64,000 nt of DNA, from assembly GCF_001687605.2 (NCBI RefSeq), contig NZ_CP016539.2, forward strand, positions 712,501 to 776,500. Reading direction: 5' to 3'. Source of the DNA: Planococcus plakortidis (GTDB lineage: Bacteria > Bacillota > Bacilli > Bacillales_A > Planococcaceae). Position 1 is the first letter of the stretch. Each line of letters starts with the position of its first letter. The notes under the pieces are model-generated. The model was not told the DNA's origin. It searched no databases and saw nothing but the letters and a program-made list of their open reading frames with translations. The translations under genes were made by a program, and so were the position numbers. Below, piece after piece: positions 51,152-59,689 of the stretch.

Positions 51152-51790
51152 ATGAAGCGTTGGTTGGGCTTGGTGCTCCTGTTTATTGGTTTAAGTATGG
51201 TCATAGTGAATTTCTTGGAATGGAATACCGGCCACACAGCAGCGCAGGACTTCACTGAGAAAGAAGCGGACGAAGTGGCGAAAGTAGCTCAGACACTGGA
51301 AAAAGAAATGATCTTTACACCGCCTTCCATTGAAGAGCCGACTCCCGTGTTCACAAGCGATATTCAAGAAGAGGCAGGTGCGAATATCGCTACACTGCTC
51401 ATCCCCAAGATTGAACAAAAATATTCTATCTATTGGGGAACGGACCCTTCAACCTTGACTCAAGGCGTCGGCATGTTCGTTAGTGATTTAACGACGGTGC
51501 CCGGCGGTTATGGACATACCGTTCTAAGCGGCCATCGGGATACGGTCTTTACTAGATTAGGTGAACTTGAAAAGGCCGATTTGCTTCATGTGCAATATGA
51601 CGATGAAATTTTTATCTACGAGGTCACGGATACGTGGATTACGCACGAAGACGATCGAACAGTCATAGTCGAAAAAGAGGAATCTACTCTCACTTTAACG
51701 ACTTGCTATCCTTTCGACTTTATCGGTTATGCTCCGGATCGGTATATCGTCCAGGCCGAGCTGGTCGCTGAACAAAAAATTAAGAACTAA
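51152..51790 (+). CDS. srtD: Class D sortase
   Basis: 212-aa membrane-anchored transpeptidase. N-terminal span (LGLVLLFIGLSMVIVNFL), then the sortase barrel with the catalytic His in LSGHRDTVF, Cys in LTTCYPF and Arg in APDRYIVQAEL. GVGMFVSDLTTVPGGYGHTV is typical of class D. It follows the Excalibur/LPDTA gene by 137 bases and should attach that protein to the peptidoglycan. SD GAGGTGATG. Confidence 0.92.
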   Translation: MKRWLGLVLLFIGLSMVIVNFLEWNTGHTAAQDFTEKEADEVAKVAQTLEKEMIFTPPSIEEPTPVFTSDIQEEAGANIATLLIPKIEQKYSIYWGTDPSTLTQGVGMFVSDLTTVPGGYGHTVLSGHRDTVFTRLGELEKADLLHVQYDDEIFIYEVTDTWITHEDDRTVIVEKEESTLTLTTCYPFDFIGYAPDRYIVQAELVAEQKIKN

Positions 51791-51831
51791 TAATTGAAAC
51801 GCTGCGTATGCAAGTCAATGTTGCAGCCACG

Positions 51832-51882
51832 AAAAAAACAGCTGCCCGGATGGATTTCCCATCCCAATGGGCAGCTGTTTTA
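51832..51882. terminator. Bidirectional terminator between srtD and SRPBCC copy 2
   Basis: AAACAGCTGCCC ... GGGCAGCTGTTTT with an inner GGAT/ATCC stem. Confidence 0.85.
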
Positions 51883-51927
51883 AATTGGCGAATGCCAAGA
51901 TCAGTTGGTGGATCGGCGAACGGGGTT

Positions 51928-52395
51928 TCAGTCCGCATTCATGCTGTAGGTGTCGGACGTTTCGCAGACGGCTTTTAAATTGTTCAAGGTTTGCTCCAAG
52001 GAATTGTTCATCAGTTTTTGGATGATGAGTTTATTGGCGACTTTGCCCACCAATTTACCAGGCAGTTCATAATTCATGTCCAAAGAGATTTCGACGCCCT
52101 TTCCTTCCGGGATATAGGTCCAGAATTGTTCGGATGTGATCGCTCCTTTGACGGTGCCTCTCCATGAGTATCCATTGCCATCTTTTCCCGTTTCCACGAC
52201 TTCAACTTCAATCGGCAAATGCATTCCGAGCATCGTGTATTTCATGTCCATGGTCGTGCCGGTCTCTCCTTGGCCAACCAGGTTTTCGGGTTCCGAAAGG
52301 CCGACGTACCATTGGAACCAATCGCTCGGGTTGATTGCGTAATGGTAAACTTCATCAATCGGCCGGTCAATATAGACGCTTTTTTGATATTCCAC
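51928..52395 (-). CDS. SRPBCC (START-like) family protein, copy 2
   Basis: 155-aa soluble hydrophobic-pocket protein, paralogous to the one at 21662 (SVYIDRPIDEVYHYAINPSDWFQWYVGLSEPENL and QKLMNNSLEQTLNNLKAV match the first copy). It starts with GTG ten bases after GGAGG. An ATG two bases upstream, in another frame, opens MWNIKK, exactly as in copy 1, so a one-base loss in the AAAAAAGCG stretch seems to have shifted the reading start. The ligand is unknown. Confidence 0.8.
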   Translation of the reverse strand: MEYQKSVYIDRPIDEVYHYAINPSDWFQWYVGLSEPENLVGQGETGTTMDMKYTMLGMHLPIEVEVVETGKDGNGYSWRGTVKGAITSEQFWTYIPEGKGVEISLDMNYELPGKLVGKVANKLIIQKLMNNSLEQTLNNLKAVCETSDTYSMNAD

Positions 52396-52780
52396 ATACC
52401 ATGCTCCTCCTCGTTCGTGCTCCGGGTACGGGAAGTGAGGTTCGAATCGTTCTTCGCCTCATGGGTGTTGAAACGATGCGGGAACTCTTTTTGCTGATCA
52501 CAACTGATGCTAAACAACCGCCAATTCTCCAAACCGGATGAAGTGAATGCAACAGGACAGGAAATAGAATGACTTCGTTTTTCGATAAATTAAGCACTAC
52601 TATTATATAGGAAATAAAGCTAAATTGCAAAAAAGTTATTAGAAAATTCAAACTAAATAAAGTTGTGCTAACTAATATCAACTGCGGGCAGGAAGGACTT
52701 TAAAAGTTCCTTAGCGAATATGCTCGAAGAAATAGATTCTGCACATACCGGCAATGAAAATCATGCCAGGAGGAATCGCA

Positions 52781-53805
52781 ATGAAAATACTGATTCTCGG
52801 CGGCACCCGGTTTTTAGGGCGCTTTCTCACGGAGTCGGCGTTAAAGCGGGGGCATGAAGTGACATTATTTAACCGTGGAAAAGAAAACCCGGAACTTTTT
52901 CCAGAAGTAGAGAAATTGACCGGCGACCGTGGAGGCGATTTGTCTGAACTTGAAGAAGGCGAGTGGGACGCGGTCATCGATACATGCGGGTTTGTGCCGC
53001 GTGTGGTCCGTGAATCGGCGAAGCTTCTCGCAGATCGCGCTGGGCATTACACCTTTATCTCCAGCGCTTCTGTTTACGATGAATTGGAAAGCCCAGGAAT
53101 CGACGAGCATCATCCCGTCGGCCAGATGTCTCTGTCGGATGCGGAAGAGATGACGAAAGGGATGACCAATCCGCCGGTAATGAATACTACGGCGAACTGA
53201 AATTCTTATGCGAACAGGAAGTGGAGCAGCAATTTCCCGAGCGCAGCCTCATCGTACGCCCGGTGCTGATTGTCGGGCCATATGATTTCACAGGACGCTT
53301 TAGCTATTGGGTCAATCGCGTGGCGAAGGGCGGTAAAGTTCTAGCGCCCGGCCGTAAAGATAAACGCATCCAATTTATCGACGTCCGGGATTTGGCGGAA
53401 TGGATCATCCGCATGGTCGAACAACAGAACAATGGCGTTTTCAATGCAGTAGGGCCCGAATCGCCCTTGACGATGGAAGCCTTTTTGGACGAATGCAAAA
53501 GAGCATTGAAGAGCGAAGCGAAATTCGTGTGGCTGGATGAAGCGTTCCTCCTTGAAAATGAGGTCGGCTATTGGATGGAGTTGCCTTTATGGATACCGGA
53601 TAGCGAGCAGATGGAAGGCTTCCTGTCGCTTAATATCGATAAAGCGCTTGGGAAAGGGCTCACGTTCCGCCCGCTTTTTGAAACCATCCGCGATACGCGT
53701 GAATGGGAGCTCAGGCAAGAAGCTTTGGAGCGTAAAGCAGGGCTTGATGACGATAAGGAACAAGCGGTGCTGGGAAAATGGAAAGCAAGAAAGGCGAATG
53801 CGTAA
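52781..53805 (+). pseudogene. NAD-dependent epimerase/dehydratase, frameshifted
   Basis: Extended SDR enzyme of about 341 aa split by a one-base deletion near 53178. Before it: MKILILGGTRFLGRFLTESA (NAD site), DAVIDTCGFVPRVV and FISSASVYDELESPG. After it, in the next frame: NEYYGELKFLCEQEVEQQF (active-site Tyr/Lys region), LIVRPVLIVGPYDFTGRFSY and IQFIDVRDLAEWIIRMVE. Every landmark of an active enzyme is present, so the break is recent or a sequencing error. The SD AGGAGG supports 52781. Only the first 132 residues would be made. Confidence 0.85.
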
Positions 53806-53862
53806 ATCTCGGCATGTATATGACTGGATAAAACGCATACTTTTTCAGGGATTTCTTCCAAA

Positions 53863-53888
53863 GTTTAGCGACAATTCATTGCGGGAAA
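53863..53888 (+). promoter_or_regulatory. Sigma-B type promoter of the general stress protein gene
   Basis: GTTTAG (53863-53868), 14-base spacer, GGGAAA (53883-53888), 57 bases before the start codon. Confidence 0.75.
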
Positions 53889-53944
53889 CTAAGAGACTGT
53901 ACTTAATTAATCGCAGGTTACTAGTTGAATGGAGGAGAAAGAAG

Positions 53945-54454
53945 ATGGCACAACAGCATACACATGAAGAAGCAGTGGAAACAGTCAAAGATCTTATCAA
54001 GGATATTAAGGTTGCGATGATGACGACAGTCGTGGACGGCAAGCCCGTGTCGCGGCCGATGCAAACGCAGGAAACCGAATTCGATGGCGATTTGTGGTTC
54101 GTTACTTTGAAAGATACGGATAAATACGACGAGATTGCATCGAATCCAACAGTCAATTTGGCGTATGCCGGAAAATCTTACGTCTCCGTCAGCGGGACGG
54201 CTGAATTTATGGAAGACCTGGAGCGCAAGAAGAAATATTGGAACCCGATCTTCGATAAAATGCTGGAGACCAGCTACGATGACCCGAATGTCGTGCTGAT
54301 CAAAGTAACACCGGAAACTGCGGAATATTGGGAGTCAGGCAATACGCTGAAAACCGTGAAGAAGTTTGCGCAAAAACTGACGAGCAAAGATTCCGTAGAT
54401 GATAATGACAGTGAACTGAACGACACCGTCGATTTCAACAAGCCAAATAAATAA
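53945..54454 (+). CDS. Pyridoxamine 5'-phosphate oxidase-fold general stress protein (YdaG-like)
   Basis: 169-aa FMN-binding split-barrel protein of the general stress protein 26 family. MMTTVVDGKPVSRPMQTQE, GDLWFVTLKDTDKYDEI, NLAYAGKSYVSVSGTAEF and the closing LIKVTPETAEYWES are as in Bacillus YdaG. The true start is at 53945 (GGAGG nine bases before), far inside a longer open frame. A sigma-B type promoter precedes it, as in Bacillus. Confidence 0.88.
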   Translation: MAQQHTHEEAVETVKDLIKDIKVAMMTTVVDGKPVSRPMQTQETEFDGDLWFVTLKDTDKYDEIASNPTVNLAYAGKSYVSVSGTAEFMEDLERKKKYWNPIFDKMLETSYDDPNVVLIKVTPETAEYWESGNTLKTVKKFAQKLTSKDSVDDNDSELNDTVDFNKPNK

Positions 54455-54470
54455 TTGAAATCACAGATTA

Positions 54471-54505
54471 AACAGCATCCGCTTCTAACAGGATGCTGTT
54501 TTTTA
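54471..54505 (+). terminator. Terminator after the stress protein gene
   Basis: AACAGCATCC-GCTTCTAACA-GGATGCTGTTTTTTA. Confidence 0.88.
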
Positions 54506-54584
54506 TTGACGGACTATTATGATAAACTTAAAGCAGAAATGGGTGATAGTGGAAGATAAGTTGAATTTCCCAAGGAGGGCTTAA

Positions 54585-54839
54585 ATGAAGAAAAGCTTTG
54601 AATTCACACATGAAGGCCGACATATCGTCATTGAAAATCGATGGTTTGAAGGCGAAAAATTATTCGTGGACGGCCAATTGCAGGATGAAAATCTGGGGCT
54701 CAGTTTTGGCCGGGAGTTGAACGGCAAGCTGAAAACCTCTGAAGGCATAAAAGACTTGAAAGCCACTGTCGGCGGTTTTTTTACGATCGAGTGCAAAGTG
54801 TTCGTCGATCATCAATTAGCTTACTCCAGCAAGGCGTAG
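54585..54839 (+). CDS. Hypothetical 84-aa protein
   Basis: Small soluble beta-rich protein (FEFTHEGRHIVIENRWFEGE, KLFVDGQLQDENLGLSFG, GGFFTIECKVFVDHQLAYS). SD AAGGAGGG. The pattern is of a conserved Bacillales protein that I cannot name; no catalytic residues are evident. It is not separated by an obvious terminator from the 30-codon ORF and FusB-type gene that follow. Confidence 0.6.
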   Translation: MKKSFEFTHEGRHIVIENRWFEGEKLFVDGQLQDENLGLSFGRELNGKLKTSEGIKDLKATVGGFFTIECKVFVDHQLAYSSKA

Positions 54840-54897
54840 GCAATTCAATAGCTTAATTTGAGATGAGAAAAAATTACAGCGAAAGGGGTGATATCAG

Positions 54898-54990
54898 ATG
54901 GCAATCCGTAATCAATTGTCAGCGTCAGGAACAACTCACGCAAAGCCTGTATGGAATGGCGATCCTTTGTGTGGGGCAAGCAAGAATTGA
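54898..54990 (+). CDS. 30-aa small ORF, candidate leader peptide of the FusB-type gene
   Basis: ATG at 54898 opens MAIRNQLSASGTTHAKPVWN and ends with GASKN at a TGA. It has one of the strongest SD sites in the window (AAAGGGGTGAT, six bases before the ATG) and is the only ORF in this gap. It stands 77 bases before the FusB-type gene; its own SD (GGGTGAT) can pair with ATCACCC just after its stop. It may be a regulatory leader peptide rather than a functional protein. Confidence 0.55.
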   Translation: MAIRNQLSASGTTHAKPVWNGDPLCGASKN

Positions 54991-55023
54991 ATCACCCATC
55001 ACGCGTCATTTCAGCACACGGCT

Positions 55024-55057
55024 TCCTTATTAAATAAAAGAATCTACTTTATAAGGA
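55024..55057 (+). promoter_or_regulatory. Hairpin masking the SD of the FusB-type gene
   Basis: TCCTTAT (55024-55030) is the exact complement of ATAAGGA (55051-55057), which holds the SD (AAGGAG) of the next gene. The stem of seven pairs plus a G-U would block initiation unless the leader is being translated or refolded. Confidence 0.5.
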
Positions 55058-55067
55058 GTGTCTTACA

Positions 55068-55754
55068 ATGACGCAAACAGAACAGAACCGTGCTGAGAAC
55101 AACATTTCTGGCAGACGGGTGGAAGCATTCATCCGCAATGACCAGTTTAACTTTATCAAAAACCAGGCGAAAATCCTGGTCAATGGCAAGGCGTCGAGCA
55201 ACGACCGCGAAGTGGTGGATGTCCTGAGGCATTTGGCGCAGGAAAAGGTTTCCGGCTTGTTTCCATTAATTACTGAAGAACAGTCATCGCTGCTTGGGCA
55301 ATTGACCGATATTACAGATCAAGCGCAAACCGATGCTTATTTGGAGAAGTTGGAAGCTTATCTTGTACCGTTTAAACAAGTGTCGCCTGTGGGATTGAAA
55401 AAGCTGTTTCCGAAAGCGAAAAAGTTGAAAGGGCCGAAGCTTGAGTCACTGGACTTTAAGCGTATATCTTATTTGGGCTGGATCGAAAGTTCGAATGTGA
55501 TGTACTTGGTAACGGAACAAGACGGGCAGTTGCAGGGAATCCATGGCAGCTTCACACGCAGTTCGAAACAAGGCATCTGCTCGATCTGCAACCGCCATAG
55601 TGAGGTCGGCATGTTCATCGCGAAGACGAAAGGCTCCACTCAGGATCAGTTCATCAAGCGCGGCAATTATATTTGCCAAAACAGCGAAACCTGCAATGAA
55701 CACATCGATACCTTGGAGCGTCTGGATGAATTCGTCGGACGGCTGCAAAAATAA
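55068..55754 (+). CDS. FusB/FusC-family EF-G-binding protein
   Basis: 228-aa two-domain protein that binds elongation factor G and helps it leave the ribosome, giving fusidic acid protection in staphylococci. N-terminal four-helix part (EAFIRNDQFNFIKNQAKIL), C-terminal FBP treble-clef zinc finger with Cys pairs (GICSICNRHSEVGMFIA ... YICQNSETCNEHI). Length fits chromosomal homologues (about 213-230 aa). SD AAGGAG lies inside a hairpin, with a 30-codon ORF upstream, so translational attenuation is possible. Such genes are usual in Bacillales chromosomes and do not by themselves prove resistance. Confidence 0.88.
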   Translation: MTQTEQNRAENNISGRRVEAFIRNDQFNFIKNQAKILVNGKASSNDREVVDVLRHLAQEKVSGLFPLITEEQSSLLGQLTDITDQAQTDAYLEKLEAYLVPFKQVSPVGLKKLFPKAKKLKGPKLESLDFKRISYLGWIESSNVMYLVTEQDGQLQGIHGSFTRSSKQGICSICNRHSEVGMFIAKTKGSTQDQFIKRGNYICQNSETCNEHIDTLERLDEFVGRLQK

Positions 55755-55761
55755 ATGACCC

Positions 55762-55795
55762 AAAAGCTCTCCAGCAAATGCTGGGGAGCTTTTGT
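55762..55795 (+). terminator. Terminator after the FusB-type gene
   Basis: AAAAGCTCTCCAGC-AAAT-GCTGGGGAGCTTTT. Confidence 0.88.
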
Positions 55796-55947
55796 CTTAA
55801 AAAAGTTCTGATTCTCAACGGGCGGAGCGGTGTGAAATGGCAGGGATGGGGGTACTTTATCTGTAATCACGAACTCTGCCACTGCTGCCGGCGCACCGTG
55901 TCTGGTACAAGACAAAACCAATTGTGTTGTTGGAGAGGGTGGGTTCG

Positions 55948-57180
55948 ATGGGACCGGAACAGAATAAAACAGCGTTCAGCCTTGCCGCTTCCTGGTTCAT
56001 GAAATGGGTGCTGAACAATAAAGCGGTATCAGTACTGATCATTTTGTTATTGATTCAATTGAATATTCTATTGGTGCCGAGAATCAGCTTCATTTTCGAG
56101 CCGCTTGTGGCCTTGTTCGGCGTCATGGGCTTGCCGCTCATCATGGCAGGAGTCCTGTATTATCTGCTCAATCCGTTGATCGACTGGATGGAGTCCAAGA
56201 AAATCCATCGCATCGGGGCGATTTCCATCGTTCTCATTGCAATCATTGGCCTAATTGTCTGGGGCATTGCCACTTTGATCCCGGTTATCCGTGAGCAGAC
56301 CATCAGCCTGTTGGATAATTGGCGTGAGTATGTGGACCGTTTCATCGCACAAGTCGATGCGTTCTTCCAGAATGATTTGCTGTCGAGGCTTCAGACGCAA
56401 TTGACTGGAGGGGAGGGCGATTTATCGACGTCGATTACGGAGCAAGCCGATGAAGTGGTGGGGACGACTGTCAGCGGCATCGGCAATGTCTTCGGCATCG
56501 TCTCGACGACGGTCCTGGCGTTGATCACGACGCCCTTCGTCTTGTTCTATTTGCTGAAAGACGGCCATCATCTGCCGTATCACATCATGAAATTCGTGCC
56601 GTCGCGCATGCGCGAGCAAACTTACCGCTTGCTGCGAGAAATGAATATGCAGATCAGCCAATACATTCGCGGCCAGCTGCTCGTCGCATTCTTTGTCGGT
56701 TTGATGTTCTGGATCGGTTTGAGCATCATCGGCCTCGAATACGCATTGACGCTCGGCATACTGGCAGGCGCGTTAAACCTGATTCCGTTTTTGGGAACGT
56801 TTATCGCCGTCATTCCGATCGTCGTCATCGCCATCGTGTTGCATTCTCCGTTGATGTTGTTAAAAGTACTGGCTGTCTTTACGATTGAACAAACGCTGGA
56901 AGGGCGTGTGGTGCAACCGCTCGTTCTTGGAAGCAGCTTGAATATCCATCCGGTCACGATCATCGCGGTTCTTTTGACAGCCGGGAGTTTGTTCGGGCTG
57001 CCGGGAGTGATACTGGGCATTCCAGCTTATGCGGTGCTCAAAGTGATGTTGGTTCACTTGTTCACATGGTACCAATCCTATACAGGCATGTATGCCGATG
57101 ATTACAATCCGGCACCGAAGCCTTTGGTTTCCGAAAAGAAAAAGAAGAAGCTGCTGAAAAGCAAGAAGAAACTGACTTAG
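55948..57180 (+). CDS. AI-2E family transporter (PerM/YubA-like)
   Basis: 410-aa polytopic membrane protein of the AI-2 exporter/PerM family. Seven to eight spans; family patterns RQQTISLLDNWREYVDRF-like loop, LLKDGHHLPYHIMKFVPSRMR, QISQYIRGQLLVAFFVGLMFWIG and LNLIPFLGTFIAVIPIVV, ending in a Lys-rich tail. Members include quorum-signal exporters and Na+/H+ antiporters, so the substrate is undecided. The start at 55948 follows GAGAGGGTGGG; Met codons upstream have none. Confidence 0.85.
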   Translation: MGPEQNKTAFSLAASWFMKWVLNNKAVSVLIILLLIQLNILLVPRISFIFEPLVALFGVMGLPLIMAGVLYYLLNPLIDWMESKKIHRIGAISIVLIAIIGLIVWGIATLIPVIREQTISLLDNWREYVDRFIAQVDAFFQNDLLSRLQTQLTGGEGDLSTSITEQADEVVGTTVSGIGNVFGIVSTTVLALITTPFVLFYLLKDGHHLPYHIMKFVPSRMREQTYRLLREMNMQISQYIRGQLLVAFFVGLMFWIGLSIIGLEYALTLGILAGALNLIPFLGTFIAVIPIVVIAIVLHSPLMLLKVLAVFTIEQTLEGRVVQPLVLGSSLNIHPVTIIAVLLTAGSLFGLPGVILGIPAYAVLKVMLVHLFTWYQSYTGMYADDYNPAPKPLVSEKKKKKLLKSKKKLT

Positions 57181-57218
57181 GCATGGCTTGTGGCAAAGTC
57201 GTCAATTCGTGCGGGCAG

Positions 57219-57257
57219 AAAAAACTCCCAGCCAACGAAGTTAGCTGGGAGTTTTCC
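57219..57257. terminator. Bidirectional terminator between the AI-2E transporter and rhodanese genes
   Basis: AAAACTCCCAGC-CAACGAAGTTA-GCTGGGAGTTTT. Confidence 0.88.
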
Positions 57258-57261
57258 TGTA

Positions 57262-58137
57262 TTAGCGAGTTTCGCTTTTGACGACCGGGCAAGACGGGTC
57301 GCTTGTCCATTCGTTCATGGAGCCGTCGTATACGGCAACATTCGGCTGTCCGAGTTTATTCAACATCAAGGCGTTCCACGTTGCCGCAATGCCGCCGCCG
57401 CAATACGTGATGACTTTTTTGCCAGGATCGAGTGCGCCGGTCTGTTCAAAAGCAGCACGCAGCTTTTCATCGTCGTGCAATGCTTTGGACTGTTCGTCTG
57501 CATGAACGCCGAAAAAGACATTGTGGCTGCTTGGAATGTGGCTGCCCTGGAATTCTTCAGGGGACAGGCTATCGATGAGGACGGTGTCTTCGTCATCGAT
57601 CGCTTTTCGGACATCTTCTTTCGTGGCGAGCATAGCGTCTTGCCGTTCTCCAGTGAAGCTGGCTTTTGGATAAGCCGTCTGGCCTGTTGATAAGTCGCGG
57701 CCTTCCGCTTGCCATTTCTGCAAGCCGCCTTCTAAAATGGCGATTTGATCGAACCCTTCGTAGCGCAGTTGCCATGCAAGCCGCGATGCCCAGTACGAAG
57801 CGGCGACTGATTCGCCGACAAGGGCATTTTGGTCGTAAACGACGGTCCGTGTGCCGTCACCAATGCCAAGTTCGGTCATTTTGTCGATAAACGCATCACG
57901 CGGCGGCACCGTGAACGGCAAATCCGATTCGCTGTCCGTCAATTCACCGAGCAAATCAGCATACACCGCTCCGGGGACATGGCCTTGCGCAAAAGATTCT
58001 TTGCCGGATTCGACATCCGGCGGCCCGCCGGCTTCAGGGAACTTCATGAATACCGTTGCGTCCACAATCCGCAAATCCGGGTCCTCCAAATGTTCTGCCA
58101 GCCAGTCGGTGGTCACGATTAATGGAATATCATTCAT
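57262..58137 (-). CDS. Sulfurtransferase (tandem rhodanese, thiosulfate/mercaptopyruvate type)
   Basis: 291-aa two-domain rhodanese. The N-terminal non-catalytic half has RIVDATVFMKFPEAGGPPDV and GHVPGAVYADLLGEL; the C-terminal half has DEDTVLIDSLSPEEFQGSHIP and the active Cys in ITYCGGGIAATWNAL. CGGGIA is closer to mercaptopyruvate sulfurtransferases (CGSGV) than to CRxGxR rhodaneses. GGAGG precedes the ATG. It moves sulfane sulfur to cyanide or thiols. No sulfur genes adjoin it. Confidence 0.88.
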   Translation of the reverse strand: MNDIPLIVTTDWLAEHLEDPDLRIVDATVFMKFPEAGGPPDVESGKESFAQGHVPGAVYADLLGELTDSESDLPFTVPPRDAFIDKMTELGIGDGTRTVVYDQNALVGESVAASYWASRLAWQLRYEGFDQIAILEGGLQKWQAEGRDLSTGQTAYPKASFTGERQDAMLATKEDVRKAIDDEDTVLIDSLSPEEFQGSHIPSSHNVFFGVHADEQSKALHDDEKLRAAFEQTGALDPGKKVITYCGGGIAATWNALMLNKLGQPNVAVYDGSMNEWTSDPSCPVVKSETR

Positions 58138-58228
58138 CTAAGAACTCCTCCTTCGCATAATTGTCTTTACTGTACGCTTTCCGTAAGAACTCCGTCAAAA
58201 AATAGGTTTCCAAAAGGGGAAGAGGCCC

Positions 58229-58768
58229 ATGATCTATGCAGCGCTGCTTCGCGGAATCAATGTCGGCGGCAACAATAAAATCAATATGAAAGAACTAAAA
58301 GAAGTGTTCGAACAAGCAGGCTTGTCGTCGGTCAAAACGTATATCAACTCAGGGAATATCGTCTTCAAAGACGCCCGTAATAAAGAGCAAGTAACGCTTG
58401 TTTTGGAAGAGGCGATTTTTGAACATTTCGGGCTGCACATCAAGGTACTCGTTTATTCATTCGACGAATACAGCCGCATTGCACAAGCGGTCCCGCCAGA
58501 ATGGGCTAACGACGAACGATTGAAAAGCGATGTGCTGTTTTTATGGGAGCAAGCCGATGGTGAAGGCGTGCTGGAGCAATTGACTTTGAAGCCAGGCATC
58601 GGTCGCGTGCAATACGTGCCCGGGGCAATTCTGTGGTCGGTCGATCGAGGGGATGTAACGAAAAGTGGAATGGCGAAAATCGTCGGGACCAAGCTGTATA
58701 AGCTGGTCACCGTCCGCAACGTCAACACTGTCCGGAAGATTTATAAGCTAATGAAGGAACTGGAGTGA
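58229..58768 (+). CDS. DUF1697 family protein
   Basis: 179-aa soluble protein. YAALLRGINVGGNNKINMKEL, VKTYINSGNIVFKDA and the closing VTVRNVNTVRKIYKLM are the DUF1697 signature. The structure is known to be ferredoxin-like, the activity is not. SD AGGGGAAGAGG. It stands between rhodanese (divergent) and the SDR gene, 80 bases upstream of the latter. Confidence 0.88.
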   Translation: MIYAALLRGINVGGNNKINMKELKEVFEQAGLSSVKTYINSGNIVFKDARNKEQVTLVLEEAIFEHFGLHIKVLVYSFDEYSRIAQAVPPEWANDERLKSDVLFLWEQADGEGVLEQLTLKPGIGRVQYVPGAILWSVDRGDVTKSGMAKIVGTKLYKLVTVRNVNTVRKIYKLMKELE

Positions 58769-58848
58769 AAAAACAAAATAGCTTTATTGTTGATGGATAA
58801 TTCTGATAATATGAGAGTGATACAAAATATGGAAGTGGAGGCGATAGG

Positions 58849-59589
58849 ATGGAATTGGCAGGTAAAGTGGCAGTGGTGACAGGCGGAGCTTCCGGAATCG
58901 GATTGGCGGCAGCAAAAGCATATTTGGCGAAAGGTGCAAAAGTGGTCATTGCCGACTTCAATGAAGAAGGCGGCAAACAGGCGGCAGAGAGCTTGAAGAA
59001 CGATGGCGACATCCTGTTCATTAAAGTGGATGTGGCAAGTGAGGATTCGGTGAAGGAGATGATCGATTTCGCGATCGAACAATTCGGCACAATCGACCTG
59101 CTCGTAAGCAACGCCGGCATCGGCGCGCTGACGGAAACCCATGAGCTGAGCTATGAAGATTACCATAAAGTCATTGCGGTCAATCAGGACAGCATCTTCT
59201 TTGGTGCAAAGCACGCCATCCGTCATATGATGAACCATGGAGGTGGCGCCATCATCAATACTTCCTCGATTCTTGGAAGTGTCGGGGAAGGGGCGGCATT
59301 TGCCTATAATGCATCCAAAGGCGCGGTCAATCTGATGACGAAATCATTAGCGCTCCAATATGCGCCGCACGGCATCCGCGTCAATGCCGTCGCACCGGGT
59401 TATGTCGAATCCGGCATGGTGAGCCGTGAAGCGCTCGGCGAAGAATTCTACGGGCAGCTGGTCAGCAAACACCCAATCGGACGCATTGGAAACGCGGACG
59501 AAATTGCCCATGCGATCATTTTCCTTAGTGAAAATGATTTCACCACCGGCACGACGATCCTGGTCGACGGCGGCTATACCGCACAATGA
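58849..59589 (+). CDS. Short-chain dehydrogenase/reductase (SDR)
   Basis: 246-aa classical SDR. Cofactor motif TGGASGIGLAAAKAYLAKG with an acidic residue after the second strand (IADF, NAD preference), NNAG-equivalent VSNAGIG, catalytic Ser in NTSSILGS, Tyr and Lys in AFAYNASKGAV, and PGYVESGM. It resembles sugar or steroid alcohol dehydrogenases such as glucose-1-dehydrogenase relatives; the substrate is unknown. SD GGAGG seven bases ahead. Confidence 0.9.
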   Translation: MELAGKVAVVTGGASGIGLAAAKAYLAKGAKVVIADFNEEGGKQAAESLKNDGDILFIKVDVASEDSVKEMIDFAIEQFGTIDLLVSNAGIGALTETHELSYEDYHKVIAVNQDSIFFGAKHAIRHMMNHGGGAIINTSSILGSVGEGAAFAYNASKGAVNLMTKSLALQYAPHGIRVNAVAPGYVESGMVSREALGEEFYGQLVSKHPIGRIGNADEIAHAIIFLSENDFTTGTTILVDGGYTAQ

Positions 59590-59621
59590 ACTGAAACGAA
59601 AAGAAAATCATTCGAAAATAG

Positions 59622-59667
59622 CTGTGCGCCCGGTGGTTTCGAACGAGGCCGGGCACACAGTTTTTTT
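59622..59667 (+). terminator. Terminator after the SDR gene
   Basis: CTGTGCGCCCGG ... CCGGGCACACAG followed by T7. Confidence 0.88.
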
Positions 59668-59689
59668 GCATTCATTTCATCATAGGAAC

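Noticed and set aside
53160..53200. Programmed ribosomal frameshift in the epimerase gene
   Set aside because: No X-XXY-YYZ slippery heptamer and no downstream pseudoknot candidate; a simple one-base deletion explains it.
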